Shown: positions 54,551 to 64,000 of the stretch, in pieces | Numbering within the stretch: position 1 is the stretch's first letter | Layout of the letters: each line of letters opens with the position of its first letter | Assembly: GCA_027627225.1 (NCBI GenBank) | Contig: CM051025.1 | Coordinates: 76,920,474 to 76,984,473, forward strand | From: Congeria kusceri | Lineage: Eukaryota > Mollusca > Bivalvia > Myida > Dreissenidae | DNA: 64,000 nt | Reading direction: 5' to 3' | Program-made: the position numbers and the translations under genes | The notes under the pieces: model-generated | Database searches by the model: none | What the model was told of the DNA's origin: nothing | What the model saw: the letters and a program-made list of their open reading frames with translations, nothing else

Positions 54551-55320
54551 ATTTTACTTCTAAAATCGGGTCCGCGTTATACACGTAGTACCAGAACTGT
54601 TTTTATCGATGTATCGAATGCTGATTTTTGGTCTAGTTGCAACCTAATATCGTGTGTAAGGAAGCAATAAAGTTTCGTCAATTTTTGATTGAAATACCAA
54701 CCCAGTCTGAGGGGAAAACGTTTCTTATTTTTGGGATAAAATGGGTCATTTTAGGGGAAAAATTGATGTTTTTTGGCAAGGGGAAACTGCCGTTATTCGG
54801 CAGTAAAAATAGGCAAAAAAAATCACTGCTTGGAGGTAACATACTGCTTTGCCATATAAAAGGAAGCATTTGAATGTTAGAGATTTAATTTGATGGCTTA
54901 CCTAATGTAAAGTCCATACCCATAACTACAGTATCTACAATCTATTCAGTTTTCAAAATAAGCATTTGTCCAGGACAACCAAAATTTTGATTGGACAACC
55001 AGTTTTAGCCATTTTAGTTGTCTGATGGTCAATCAAGTGAAAAATATATTTAAACACTGGTGGTAAATACTTAAATTTTACTTCTCCTATGAATAAATTG
55101 TGTAAAATGTTTGTGTTTCAGGGTTCGAATTTAACGTTTAATGTTTAGATTTAGTTATATAGGTATAATGTTTCGTTCCGTTCATAATTAATGTTCATTA
55201 TCTGCCATTAACAAAACACTTCATTCTAATTACTTCCAGGGGTTCCGCTGGCTAAAAAAAACTTGACCTTGCAATAATATTTCCAACTTCAACAAATCTA
55301 TGAAAAACACAATTCTTTAA
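54551..55320. other. No gene seen
   Basis: AT-rich; a 78-codon frame near 54637-54873 is Lys/Gly-rich with GGGGAAAA runs and looks non-coding. A segment at 54960-55040 repeats GGACAACCA. Confidence 0.4.
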
Positions 55321-55324
55321 TTAA

Positions 55325-56530
55325 GGACGTTCGCAACAAATAGAAAATAATTGGGTTAATTTCTCCTTTTGCTTCATTATTTCTTTACTGTATATAGGTT
55401 ACAATATACTAATTTCAATCAATAAATATAAATCTGTGTAAGTCATTAAGTTCCAGTCAATGGTTAGAAGTTAACAAAGCATTAAAATAATCAAAAACAC
55501 AATACTTGCCAAACAAATAAGTTAAAAAAAGGTCCATACAAATATATATATTCTGTTTTGTTTATTGATACGTTGTTTGCGTAAACACGAAACATGAAAA
55601 AGGCTACACAGGAACCCTATTTAAAGTCCAATATTTCCCGAACAATATCGGTGACCCATTCTTTTTATTAATGTTTTAGTGCAAGTATTCATTGGTGCAT
55701 GTATGTGCGAAAATTAAGAAAATCTGTCGTTTGGAACAAAATATATTGATGCATAATAAATGACGTTTCAGAAGGTATTATTAGTACCCATTTGACCTAC
55801 TTCAATGTCCGGTCAAATTCATTATTTTAACAGTAATTGTAGATAACGTGTTTTTGTTATACCAAAATACACTTGTGTATTGCCAAACAAGACATGTAAA
55901 ACATCAGTTGAAAGAAACATAACATTGTTTGAAAAAAAGCTCTCGTATATACTTTAAACATTGATAAAAAATCCAAACTGAAAAAAAGGGCTTTGACAGG
56001 TACCGTATTCAAATCCCAAAATTTCCGGAACAAGGCCGGTTATTTTTTAAGACTGTTTTAGTTTCAGTATACAATGATGCGTGTGTATGGGAAGTTTCAA
56101 CAAAATCTGTCGTTTGGAGCCAAAGGTATTTTCATATTTGATAAGTTATTGATGTTTTTACAGGCATATTTAATGCATAATTAACCTCGTTAAGCGTCCA
56201 TTAAGTCATTTATTAAATGATAACTGTAGATAAAGCACGTTTTATCATTAAACTGCACTTTTATATTACCAAATGAAACATTTAAAAAAAGATCCATTTA
56301 AAAATCTCAATCTTTGTTTGAATCTGAACGCTATATTACTCAACATTCTAAGTAACACACACTAAAAAAGGGTCTTCGACAGGTACCGTATTCAATATTT
56401 CCAGAAAAAGGCCGGTGACCCCTATTTTTCAAGACTGTTTTAGTTTTAGCATACATTGATGCATGTTTGTGCCAATTTTGAAGAAAATCTGTAGTTGGAA
56501 AAAAAATGATGGAAATTGTTGCGAACGTCT
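55325..56530. mobile_element. TTAA-flanked inverted-repeat element with tandem core
   Basis: The ends GGACGTTCGCAACAA and TTGTTGCGAACGTCT are inverted repeats, and TTAA flanks both sides (55321-55324, 56531-56534). Inside are three diverged units of about 350 bp, each with a GACAGGTACCGTATTCAA-like start, CCGAACAATATCGGTGACCC-like and AAGAAAATCTGTCGTTTGGA segments. The TTAA flanks recall piggyBac-type insertion but the end sequence does not settle the superfamily. Confidence 0.7.
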
Positions 56531-56559
56531 TTAACACCTGTTAAAACTGAGAAGACTGA

Positions 56560-56690
56560 CATTGTGAGTAAGCCAGGCTTCCTAATCTGCAAGCTGTTAG
56601 CAACAGTCCTAGCAACGTGTCAGTTTGACTTCAAAGGTCTTTGATGTGACCATTGAGCCAGGGCATAGCCGTGAAGGCGTCGTGGGCGAT
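56560..56690 (+). repeat. Unit R, partial copy 3
   Basis: AGGCTTCCTAATCTGCAAGC, CCTAGCAACGTGTCAG and CTTTGATGTGACC align with 53990-54070. It lies head-on against the inverted copy that follows it. Confidence 0.6.
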
Positions 56691-56829
56691 AACTTCGCAC
56701 TGGAGCTATTGACATTGCACATAAATTTCATCAAGGAGAAGTCCACTTCGCCGTCTGTTTTAAACTTCGCGTAGTAATAATTATCAATCAAACACCAGTC
56801 ATAAAAGCTTTTAAGTCAACTTCCATAAA

Positions 56830-57191
56830 AAAGAGAACGTAATCAAAGTAAATTTCAAAAACGCACATTATTACCTGATACGCAAAACACATCAATCCAT
56901 ACTAGATGTAAATATTCATGTTAAGATCCAATAATTTCTCTCGTAATACAGTTTCCATTTTTATTCCAAGACGTTTATTTCATCGCCCCATTTAAAAATC
57001 AATATTATTCCATGCAATAAAGCAACTGTCTGATTTTGTTCACACCCTTGACATTTCCTCTGGAACGCTAATTCATTAATGCTCTATCGCTAATTCATTA
57101 ATGCTCTATCGACAGTGCTTGCATTGTTCAGGTACAGTGGTATTGATTGATGCATTTTTCACTGACCATGTGCTAATTGTGTTACGCGCTT
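56830..57191 (-). repeat. Unit R, inverted copy 2, distal part
   Basis: On the minus strand it reads AGCACATGGTCAGTGAAAAA, then TACCACTGTACCTGAACAAT, a duplicated CGATAGAGCATTAATGAATT, and GGTAATAATGTGCGTTTTTG, in the same order as copy 1. A 23-bp piece is duplicated in tandem at about 57070-57115. The LINE interrupts the copy at 57191. A 61-codon minus-strand frame at 56609-56791 spans the junction with copy 3; I see no family. Confidence 0.65.
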
Positions 57192-59904
57192 AGTTCTACA
57201 AATTTTCCAAATGGTTTGGCCCCGAGTGCAAACGTGCGCGTAAATGTTTTCATAAAGCGAAATATTTATACAAAACAAATAAAAACGAAACGAATAAGGC
57301 AAATCTTAGGAGAGTAAGTAAAGAGTATAAACATACACTTAATAAATATGATTCCAGGTACACCAACAGCAATATAACTAAGCTTAGATCTTTAAAAGAC
57401 GCAGAGCCAAGGGCATACTGGAAAATAATTAACGGCAAGAAATCAAACAACGTGGAAGCTGAATTACCTGAACTGTTTGAATTTTTTAAATCAGTAAATG
57501 TAGAAGAAAACGCTGGTCCTGATCCCGTATACCAAAATGACAGTAATAATGATGAAATCAATGCTCCTATTACAGAAAATGAGATCCAAAAGGCAATAAA
57601 TTCTTTGAAAAATTATAAAGCATGTGGAATGGATAAAATATTAAATGAACACATTAAATCGTCATTTAGTCTCATGAAACAAGTGTATGTTAAATTATTT
57701 AATGTTGTCCTTGATACAGGAATTATACCGGAAGCGTGGTCAATTGGAATCATTAATCCAATATACAAAAACAAGGGCGACCCCACAAATCCGGAAAATT
57801 ACCGACCTATAATACTTTTAAGCTGGCTGGGTAAATTATTCACGCGCATAATTAATAATCGTTTGACTAGTTATATCGAAAATAATAGTGTTCTTGATTC
57901 ATGTCAATCGGGGTTTCGGAAATCGTTTTCAACATCAGACAATATGTTTATTCTCCATAATCTTATACAGATCGTAAACAACAACAGAAAAAAGCTATTT
58001 TGTGCATTCATAGATCTAAAACAAGCTTTCGACACAGTATGGAGAGGGGGGTTACTAGAAAAACTTATTAAATCAAATATCGATGGAAAATGTTTCGAAC
58101 TTATTAAAAACATGTACTCAAATATAAAATCCTGTGTCATGAAAAAATCAAATCATTGCGGATCCAAAGTTACAGAATTTTCCGATTATTTCCCCTGCAA
58201 AGTTGGGGTCAGGCAAGGGGAAAATCTCTCACCTCTGCTCTTCTCTCTTTTCCTTAATGATCTCAACGACTTCCTCACCCGTAATGAAAATTATAATGGA
58301 ATACACTTGCACGAACGAGCACAAAATGAATTATTTAATTACCTAAAAATCTGTATTTTGCTATACGCAGACGACACTGTTATACTAGCGGACACAGAAT
58401 CCGCTTTACAGAACGCGTTAAATCTATATGAAGAATACTGTAATACTTGGAAATTGACAGTTAATATAGAAAAATCCAAAATTGTTGTGTTTTCGAAAGG
58501 GAGACGACCGAACTATAACTTTCATTATAAAATGCAAAACCTAGAAATAGTTACCGAATACAAATACCTAGGTGTTTATTTTAGTAGAAGCGGTTCATTC
58601 TCTAAAAACAAATTACATATTGCTTCACAAGCCACAAAGGCTATGTTTAGTTTACTAAGAAATTCAAATCGCCTTAATCTCCCGATTGATCTTCAAATAG
58701 ATCTTTTTAACAAAACCATCAAACCTATTTTGCTCTACGGTAGCGACATATGGGGTCCAGGAAATTTAGATATTATAGAACGAGTGCAACTAAAATACCT
58801 TAAATATGTTCTTAAGTTAAAAAAATCAACGCCTAACTATATGGTTTACGGCGAATCTGGGACAAAACCGATCGTTTTAGATATAGAAATGAAAATGATA
58901 ACATTCTGGTCAAAAATCATCAACAACTTTAACTCGAATAGATTGTCCGCAAATATTTATAAGTATGTCATTTCCCAACTTCCAAACGATAATACATTAG
59001 CCAAAAAATTCCCATGGTTTGCAAAACTTAAACTAATCATTATTAAATGTGGTTTGATGAATGTCTGGGACACACAGGAAGAACTTAATGATAAATGGCT
59101 TAAACTCACAATAAAACAAAAACTCGAAGATGTTTTTCTTACTGAATGGTATTCTCTAGTCGAAAACTCTTCCAGCGGCTCATTTTATAAATTAATAAAG
59201 CATGTTTTCGGACTTGAACACTACCTGACTAAGCTACCAAAATCCCTTTTGCACTATTTGGCAAAATTCCGCACAAGAAATCACAGATTACCTATTGAAG
59301 TCGGAAATTGGAACGGCACCCCGCTCAACGAAAGGCACTGTAACTTTTGCGAAAATAATCTTGGTGACGAATACCATTACCTGCTCGAATGTCGCCAATT
59401 TGTCGAGGAGCGCCGTGCATACCTAAAACACTACTACTACACACATCCAAATATATTAAAACTAAACGAACTCTTCCAGACAAAAAATACCATAGAGCTT
59501 ATAAAACTTAGTAAATTTATAAAACACATTTTAATAAACACCGGACTATAACGCGTGACATTATTATATTAAAAGCTAGACAAAAATATACCGCACGTTT
59601 AGCATATGAATTTGTCATAGAAATATTGGTTATATATTTTATGTGTTGAGATTACAAAATGTTGCTAATTGCAATTATTATTTACAAATTTATACATGTC
59701 TGCTATGTATGCTTTCATAAATTGTCATACTTGCTACATCAAAGTTTGACTCTCCTTGTGACTAACATGCACTGCTAACATCTCAACCGCTTATTCTTCA
59801 GTAACTGATAATTTATAGAGAGCCTCTTATTGTAAATATCTTTGTAAGACCTCAATTTGTTCATGTTTTGCATGAAATTGAGCGAATAAATGTGAAATGA
59901 AAAT
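57192..59904 (+). mobile_element. 5'-truncated LINE (non-LTR retrotransposon)
   Basis: The element boundaries are exposed because it splits a copy of unit R. The 5' break falls in the linker after the endonuclease domain: the frame opens with KWFGPEC and a basic KCFHKAKYLYK stretch, and no endonuclease is present. A 3' UTR of about 350 bp follows the stop and ends with TTGAGCGAATAAATGTGAAA. No obvious target-site duplication is visible; a few bases of the target seem lost. The uninterrupted reading frame suggests a recent insertion. Confidence 0.9.
57194..59551 (+). CDS. LINE ORF2 fragment: reverse transcriptase
   Basis: Reverse transcriptase that would copy the element's RNA at a nicked target. 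The open frame is 785 codons, with an in-frame TAG immediately before, so it has no native start. Numbering from the GTG at 57452: NPENYRPIILLSWLGKLF at 113-130, FIDLKQAFDTVW (motif A, catalytic Asp) at 186-197, VGVRQGENLSPLLFSLF (motif B) at 251-267, LLYADDTVIL (motif C, catalytic Asp pair) at 303-312, and EYKYLGVYFS at 369-378. A C-terminal CCHC-like cluster C630-x2-C633-x8-H642-x4-C647 follows. All catalytic residues are intact and there is no frameshift. It belongs to the jockey/CR1/I-like range of LINEs; the clade is not determined. Without endonuclease and 5' end it is not autonomous. Confidence 0.93.
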   Translation, partial: FYKFSKWFGPECKRARKCFHKAKYLYKTNKNETNKANLRRVSKEYKHTLNKYDSRYTNSNITKLRSLKDAEPRAYWKIINGKKSNNVEAELPELFEFFKSVNVEENAGPDPVYQNDSNNDEINAPITENEIQKAINSLKNYKACGMDKILNEHIKSSFSLMKQVYVKLFNVVLDTGIIPEAWSIGIINPIYKNKGDPTNPENYRPIILLSWLGKLFTRIINNRLTSYIENNSVLDSCQSGFRKSFSTSDNMFILHNLIQIVNNNRKKLFCAFIDLKQAFDTVWRGGLLEKLIKSNIDGKCFELIKNMYSNIKSCVMKKSNHCGSKVTEFSDYFPCKVGVRQGENLSPLLFSLFLNDLNDFLTRNENYNGIHLHERAQNELFNYLKICILLYADDTVILADTESALQNALNLYEEYCNTWKLTVNIEKSKIVVFSKGRRPNYNFHYKMQNLEIVTEYKYLGVYFSRSGSFSKNKLHIASQATKAMFSLLRNSNRLNLPIDLQIDLFNKTIKPILLYGSDIWGPGNLDIIERVQLKYLKYVLKLKKSTPNYMVYGESGTKPIVLDIEMKMITFWSKIINNFNSNRLSANIYKYVISQLPNDNTLAKKFPWFAKLKLIIIKCGLMNVWDTQEELNDKWLKLTIKQKLEDVFLTEWYSLVENSSSGSFYKLIKHVFGLEHYLTKLPKSLLHYLAKFRTRNHRLPIEVGNWNGTPLNERHCNFCENNLGDEYHYLLECRQFVEERRAYLKHYYYTHPNILKLNELFQTKNTIELIKLSKFIKHILINTGL

Positions 59905-60055
59905 ACAAACTGCTAGACAATGGCCCCATATTGGCAGTCACATCAAATATTATTTGAAGTTAAACCGACAACATTGCTATTAGCTGTTGCTAAAGGCTTG
60001 CAGATTTTAAAGCCCAATCTATTGGATTACGTCACGCTCTCACCGTTCTTAGATT
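59905..60055 (-). repeat. Unit R, inverted copy 2, proximal part
   Basis: It continues copy 2 beyond the LINE: on the minus strand GAGCGTGACGTAATCC, AAATCTGCAAGCCTTTAG, GCAATGTTGTCGG and GCAGTTTGTA, in register with copy 1. This pairing fixes the LINE insertion point. Confidence 0.75.
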
Positions 60056-60594
60056 TAACATGTGTTATTATTAATGACTGGTGTTTTAACGGATTTTATT
60101 GTTTGTTCAAATTAGATAAATAATTGCAAGGTAATTTTAACGAAGTGTTCTATTGAAAAAAAAAAGAATTAATAACTAACAAAATATAATTAATATATAA
60201 TTAATTTTTTATTTAAAAAAACACACAATGTTTTATGATGCAGTGTGAACGTTTAGATAAAAAAAAATAAAACTTTTAATGATGTGTGTATTGCTAGAAT
60301 GGAAATTTGGAAAAAAAAAAACTTGGAAACTAGAATAATGTAATACAACTTGAAAATATCTTGTTATTAATTTGTGGAGAATTTGATGATGATGATGACC
60401 TGATGATGATGATGATGGACTTGGTACTATGATAACGATTGACATGGTCTGATGATGGTAATAACAAGCAAAATTATGGTTAAGCGTTTTTTGGAAAACA
60501 CTTCTCCTTGAAGTGGCATCACTTTTCCCTAAACTGAACTGAGGGAGAAGTGACTTCTCCGTAAAATGTGTCGCTAGGCTGAGCCCTGGTTGAA
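60056..60594. other. Spacer between R copies
   Basis: AT-rich, with A-runs, a GATGATGAT microsatellite at about 60385-60418, and a short inverted phrase of the GGAGAAGTGACTTCTCC type at 60545-60560. A minus-strand frame (60233-60604) comes from these simple repeats and I do not call it a gene. Confidence 0.5.
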
Positions 60595-60870
60595 CTGGGG
60601 CCATTGTCTAGTAGTTTGTAGCAGTAAGCATGTACCACATTAAAATGGATCTAGTGTGTTAGGACGGAAAATGTATTGCATATTAACATGACTATTTACA
60701 CTCTAATGTGGATTGTTATGTATTTCGCACTAAAGGTAATTATTTGTGTGTATTTGAAATTTACTTTGTGTGTATATTATGAATGTAAATTTAGTTCAAT
60801 ATTGCAGAACAATAACAACAGATATGGAGAAAAAAACGGGAATATAAAATCAACTGACTTCGACAAAACA
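60595..60870 (+). repeat. Unit R, partial copy 4
   Basis: It begins GGGGCCATTGTCTAGTAGTT and TGTA, the inverse of the start of copy 2 at 59905-59928. It then jumps to the later part of the unit with GGTAATTATTTGTGTGTATT and GAAATTTACTT, matching 54384-54415. The CRE/X-box part is missing. Confidence 0.6.
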
Positions 60871-61146
60871 TAACTGCAAATTGTTCTCAGTTTTTTCCCT
60901 CAAATTACAAGAAATCCATGGTCTTTTACGGTCCTTGCAAAATTTTGCGAGCTTGGGAAAAATCTACTCGCAATTTCTGAAACAAACTTGCATTTTGCAA
61001 GTGATCGAACCTAAATTCGAACCCTGTGTTTATTACTTCATCATTTGTGAAAAATATAACAAGGCCATCCTTTAAAAAATGTTTGTTTGCGGTAACGCGA
61101 CCCAGAATCATCAAGGTGGGTAGGTAGGTTGATTTTTCATATTATT

Positions 61147-62545
61147 GTTATAGCGGACCTCTCCCGCAGCATCCGTATGCAGTCAACAATTTGGACCGTT
61201 ATGGCGATTAAGACTACATTTGTTATTCAATCTTAACCTAACTTGCACAGTTTGTGTATGACCATAAAATCTCGGATGAGATTGTTTTTTGTTCAGATCA
61301 CAAGAGTAATACCAGAGTTATTGCCTCTTTTTCATGCAAAAAAAGTGCAAAAATGCCCTTTTCCAAGGTATAGACTTTATTTTCCTTCCAATCTTAACCA
61401 AACTTTCATAGTTTGTGTATGACCATCCGATCTCAGCAGATGCCAAAAATGGGCCAGATCATGTTTCAAACACCAGAGTTATTGCCGTTTGTTTATTAAA
61501 ATAATATACAAAAATGGACATTATTCGGGATAGAGACTTCATTTTTCATCCAATCTTCACCAATCTTGCTCAGTTTTGTCTATTACCATGAGATTACAGT
61601 CGATTATAAGCAAGATCTGACCAGAAACACCAGAGTTATTGCCCTTTGTGAAAAAATATGTAAAATGGACATTACTCATGATAGAGACTTCATTTTTTAT
61701 CCAATCTTCACCTATCTTGCACAGTTTGTCTATGACCATAAGATTAAAGGTGAAGTCGAATATAAGCAAAATTGGACCAGAAACACCAGAGGTATTGCCC
61801 TTTGTTTGTGAAAAAAATACGCAAAAATGGACATTATTCAGGATAGAGACTTCATTTTTCATCTTCATCTTCACCAATCGTGTACAGTTTGTCTATTAAC
61901 TACAGGTGAAGTCGAATAAAAGCTTGATCAGGCCAGAGTTATTGTCCCTTGTGTTTGGAAAAAAACATAAATAAGTTATCAATGATTGGCTTGCACACAC
62001 AATTTTTGAGTCAATGTTGACCAAACTTACACAGTTTGCGCATGACCATAAAAATTGATTGATACAATTTGATTTCCAACTGTTGCAAGACTTACATGTA
62101 GTTATTTGTATATGCAACATGGATGTCTACAGAGCCTGCATTAACATCATTTATCATCATTTGACAGAAAATTATTAAAGAAAAAGCAAAACTTTACCTT
62201 ATGCAATTATCGCATTGCAACTAGTTCTCCAATTCTGTTTGCGAAAAAGACATCAAAATCTACTGTTTCTGCATTTTCCAGAACTGTCAATGACTAAACG
62301 AAACAGGGTCAGGTAAGAATATCAAGAAAACTTATTTGAGAACCATTAGCAAAAAACGTACATCCACTACCGAACTCGTACTTTAGTTAGCTCATTGCAC
62401 TAACCGATGTTTTAAATCAAAATTGATCCTATCCCCCTCTGCGTATTGTTCAGATACCTTAATTTTCAAACCTGTTACAACAGTATGGTCTTCATCTGTA
62501 CCAGTTCTCAGTTGAGCACTTTGGGCCATCATGGCCCTCTTGTTT
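61147..62545 (-). mobile_element. Hairpin-capped tandem-core element, core type beta, copy 2
   Basis: Reverse copy of 8291-9752. It runs from GCGGACCTCTCCCGCAG through five ~157-bp units (ACCAGAGTTATTGCC, GTGTATGACCATAA) and GATCCTATCCCCCTCTGCG to the head palindrome AGGGCCATGATGGCCCA (minus strand). The terminal GAGCACTTCGTGCTC hairpin is missing, as in the inverted alpha copy. Confidence 0.82.
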
Positions 62546-64000
62546 TGTATTCTTATTTTTATTTGAGGGAACAAATGTAGACGACTCTTTGACACAGACT
62601 AATTTACCTTAACACAAAATACAAGAGCAAATCACGTTGCTTAATTTAGTGTATGCCAGTGGCAGCAGGGCATCAGGATACTAACACTGCTCAAAATTCA
62701 GCTTAATTAGAGCAATTAGAACGGAGCGTTTAGTTAATAAAAACGTAATGAATTAATTACGAACAAAATATGATGAATATATATTTACATCGCATAGGCA
62801 TTTTAATATATAAGGGGTATGCATTCATAATCGTATGAACGCTATGCCTTATCACTGGCGTAGTAATATCTGTGTGTCCTATTTTTATGCAAATTATATT
62901 TCGACAAGAGTCATTACATGAACTAAGATGTATTATACTGTTCAATGTTACTCTTTTTTTGTATGAATTGTTGACTTTTGATTAAATGTTTGTATAATTA
63001 ATATACATTAACATTTCGTTCCAGTTCTTCTTCTAAAAAAATCAATTTGAATTTTTTTTTCACTTGCTTGATAGAATTCTATCATGCAAGGTCTACAAGT
63101 GTTATTATTAAAAAAGCCATTTCGCTAGCAAGTAATATGTACATGTTATGGTATTTTAAGAAACATTACTTTTGTTTGAAGCGACCACAGAAAATCTCCA
63201 TGACATTACATCGGTTCAGGAATTTAATTGATGTGTCTATTTGCTAGATGCGTTTAGACCGTCTAATTTATTGTGCATTTATATCACAGTTAATAATGAT
63301 GATTTGTTTAACATGTACAATAAGAACAGTTTTGAGATTTATATTAAAATGTTATCCTTTCTAATACAAGTTATGCCCAGACAAAGCAAAGAGCTTAGAT
63401 ACGCCCGTGTGGATGCTATTGATCAATGACATAGCTTACACGTCTTCACTTGTTTAGTGATGTCATTTGTGGATTGTTTTGCATTTTTCTCGCCGAGTGA
63501 AAATTTGGATATATGTGTGGATTTAAAGCATTTAAGTCTCCATCTGTTGTGTTAATAATTAAACAGGATTATCCAGGATCTGTTAAACTCTCAGCCTAGG
63601 AATTGAGTGATATTAAAGTGTCAGAACTCAACTGTGGTATAGAAGTAGTCATGATGTGGATTTACTGTCTTACTAACAAAGCACCTCTTATTTTATATTA
63701 ATCTTTCTAAAGCATTAATAATGTTTGGTGCTTGTTGGCTATACCGGCCGAAATAGCAGTTCTTCTTGATGTCACAGGTATTTTTGCATTTGTTTAAGTT
63801 ACTTTTTTAGTTTTGTAGCGATATGATTTAGGCCTAGGCAAGGAAAATAAAAATATTGTGACTCATAATGTTTACATTAAATTTCATTTGTCGCAGAAAA
63901 TTGGATGTAAAATAAGGAGAAAATGACATTTATGTAGGGAACTATTTTATTAATCGTAGTTGCATTCTATTTTGTGTAGTTCAGTTACAAGGGGCGATAC
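62546..64000. other. Right edge, no recognised gene
   Basis: AT-rich sequence. A plus-strand frame at 63241-63429 follows a TTTGCTAG acceptor-like site and reads DAFRPSNLLCIYITVNNDDL and so on to ARVDAIDQ-stop. It could be a terminal exon of a gene lying mostly outside, but I recognise no family. Nothing else stands out. Confidence 0.35.

Noticed and set aside
56609..56791. Minus-strand frame at the head-on junction of two R copies
   Set aside because: It spans repeat copies in opposite orientation, lacks splice sites, and the other R copies do not conserve the frame.
57250..57561. Minus-strand frame inside the LINE
   Set aside because: Shadow of the reverse transcriptase frame on the plus strand.
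60233..60604. 123-codon minus-strand frame (His/Ser-rich)
   Set aside because: Derived from the GATGATGAT microsatellite and A-runs; low complexity with no homolog that I recognise.
59905..60619. A separate TA-flanked MITE with 25-bp terminal inverted repeats
   Set aside because: The inverted ends are explained by two oppositely oriented copies of unit R, one of which is split by the LINE; the interior is not a shared element.
1..64000. CRISPR arrays, operons, prokaryotic genes or viral genomes
   Set aside because: The repeats have no CRISPR-like short repeat/spacer regularity, the genes are spliced, and no phage, plasmid or retroviral gag-pol-env order is seen.

Overview
This is a 64 kb piece of an animal nuclear genome, AT-rich and intron-rich, with spliced genes and a heavy, layered load of transposon-derived repeats. 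The repeats (fold-back elements near 11.1, 30.1, 38.4, 40.6 and 50.4 kb, and tandem-core elements with hairpin ends) are of the kind that fills bivalve mollusc genomes. I infer a heterodont bivalve, possibly Dreissena-like; the species is inference.

Two conserved protein-coding genes can be assembled exon by exon with matching splice phases. On the minus strand, seven 5' exons of IQCH (IQ motif-containing protein H) run from the ATG at 21395 down to 5438; the rest lies beyond the left edge. On the plus strand the complete AAGAB gene (alpha/gamma-adaptin-binding protein p34) runs from the ATG at 34880 to the stop at 46899 in nine coding exons, predicted 380 aa. The genes are head-to-head, the same neighbour pair and orientation as IQCH and AAGAB in human (chromosome 15q23). 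This supports the weaker IQCH call and suggests a microsyntenic pair kept since early bilaterians.

Two short plus-strand exons at 11981-12004 and 12617-12668, just downstream of a TCACGTGA E-box, may be the 5' end of a gene nested in the large IQCH intron; I do not recognise the product.

The remainder is mostly mobile DNA. There is a 5'-truncated but fully open LINE (57192-59904). There are hAT-type MITEs (399-1161, 5895-6815, 25943-26369, 31000-31907), a Tc1/mariner-type MITE (16234-16820) and two PIF/Harbinger-type MITEs (3433-3818, 51309-51627). A ~1 kb inverted-repeat element occurs twice and a TTAA-flanked element once. There are two tRNA-derived SINEs and a tandem tRNA-like pair. A large class of elements has cores of ~150-170 bp tandem repeats capped by palindromic ends; different cores share the same caps. 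AAGAB intron 8 is dominated by one such element. From 46.9 to 64 kb I see no convincing gene beyond the AAGAB 3' end and the LINE.

No CRISPR, operon or other prokaryotic system is present. The most notable items are the conserved IQCH/AAGAB pair, a duplicated decoy acceptor in AAGAB intron 7, the modular hairpin-capped elements, and a CRE/E-box-bearing repeat unit present in four copies around the LINE.
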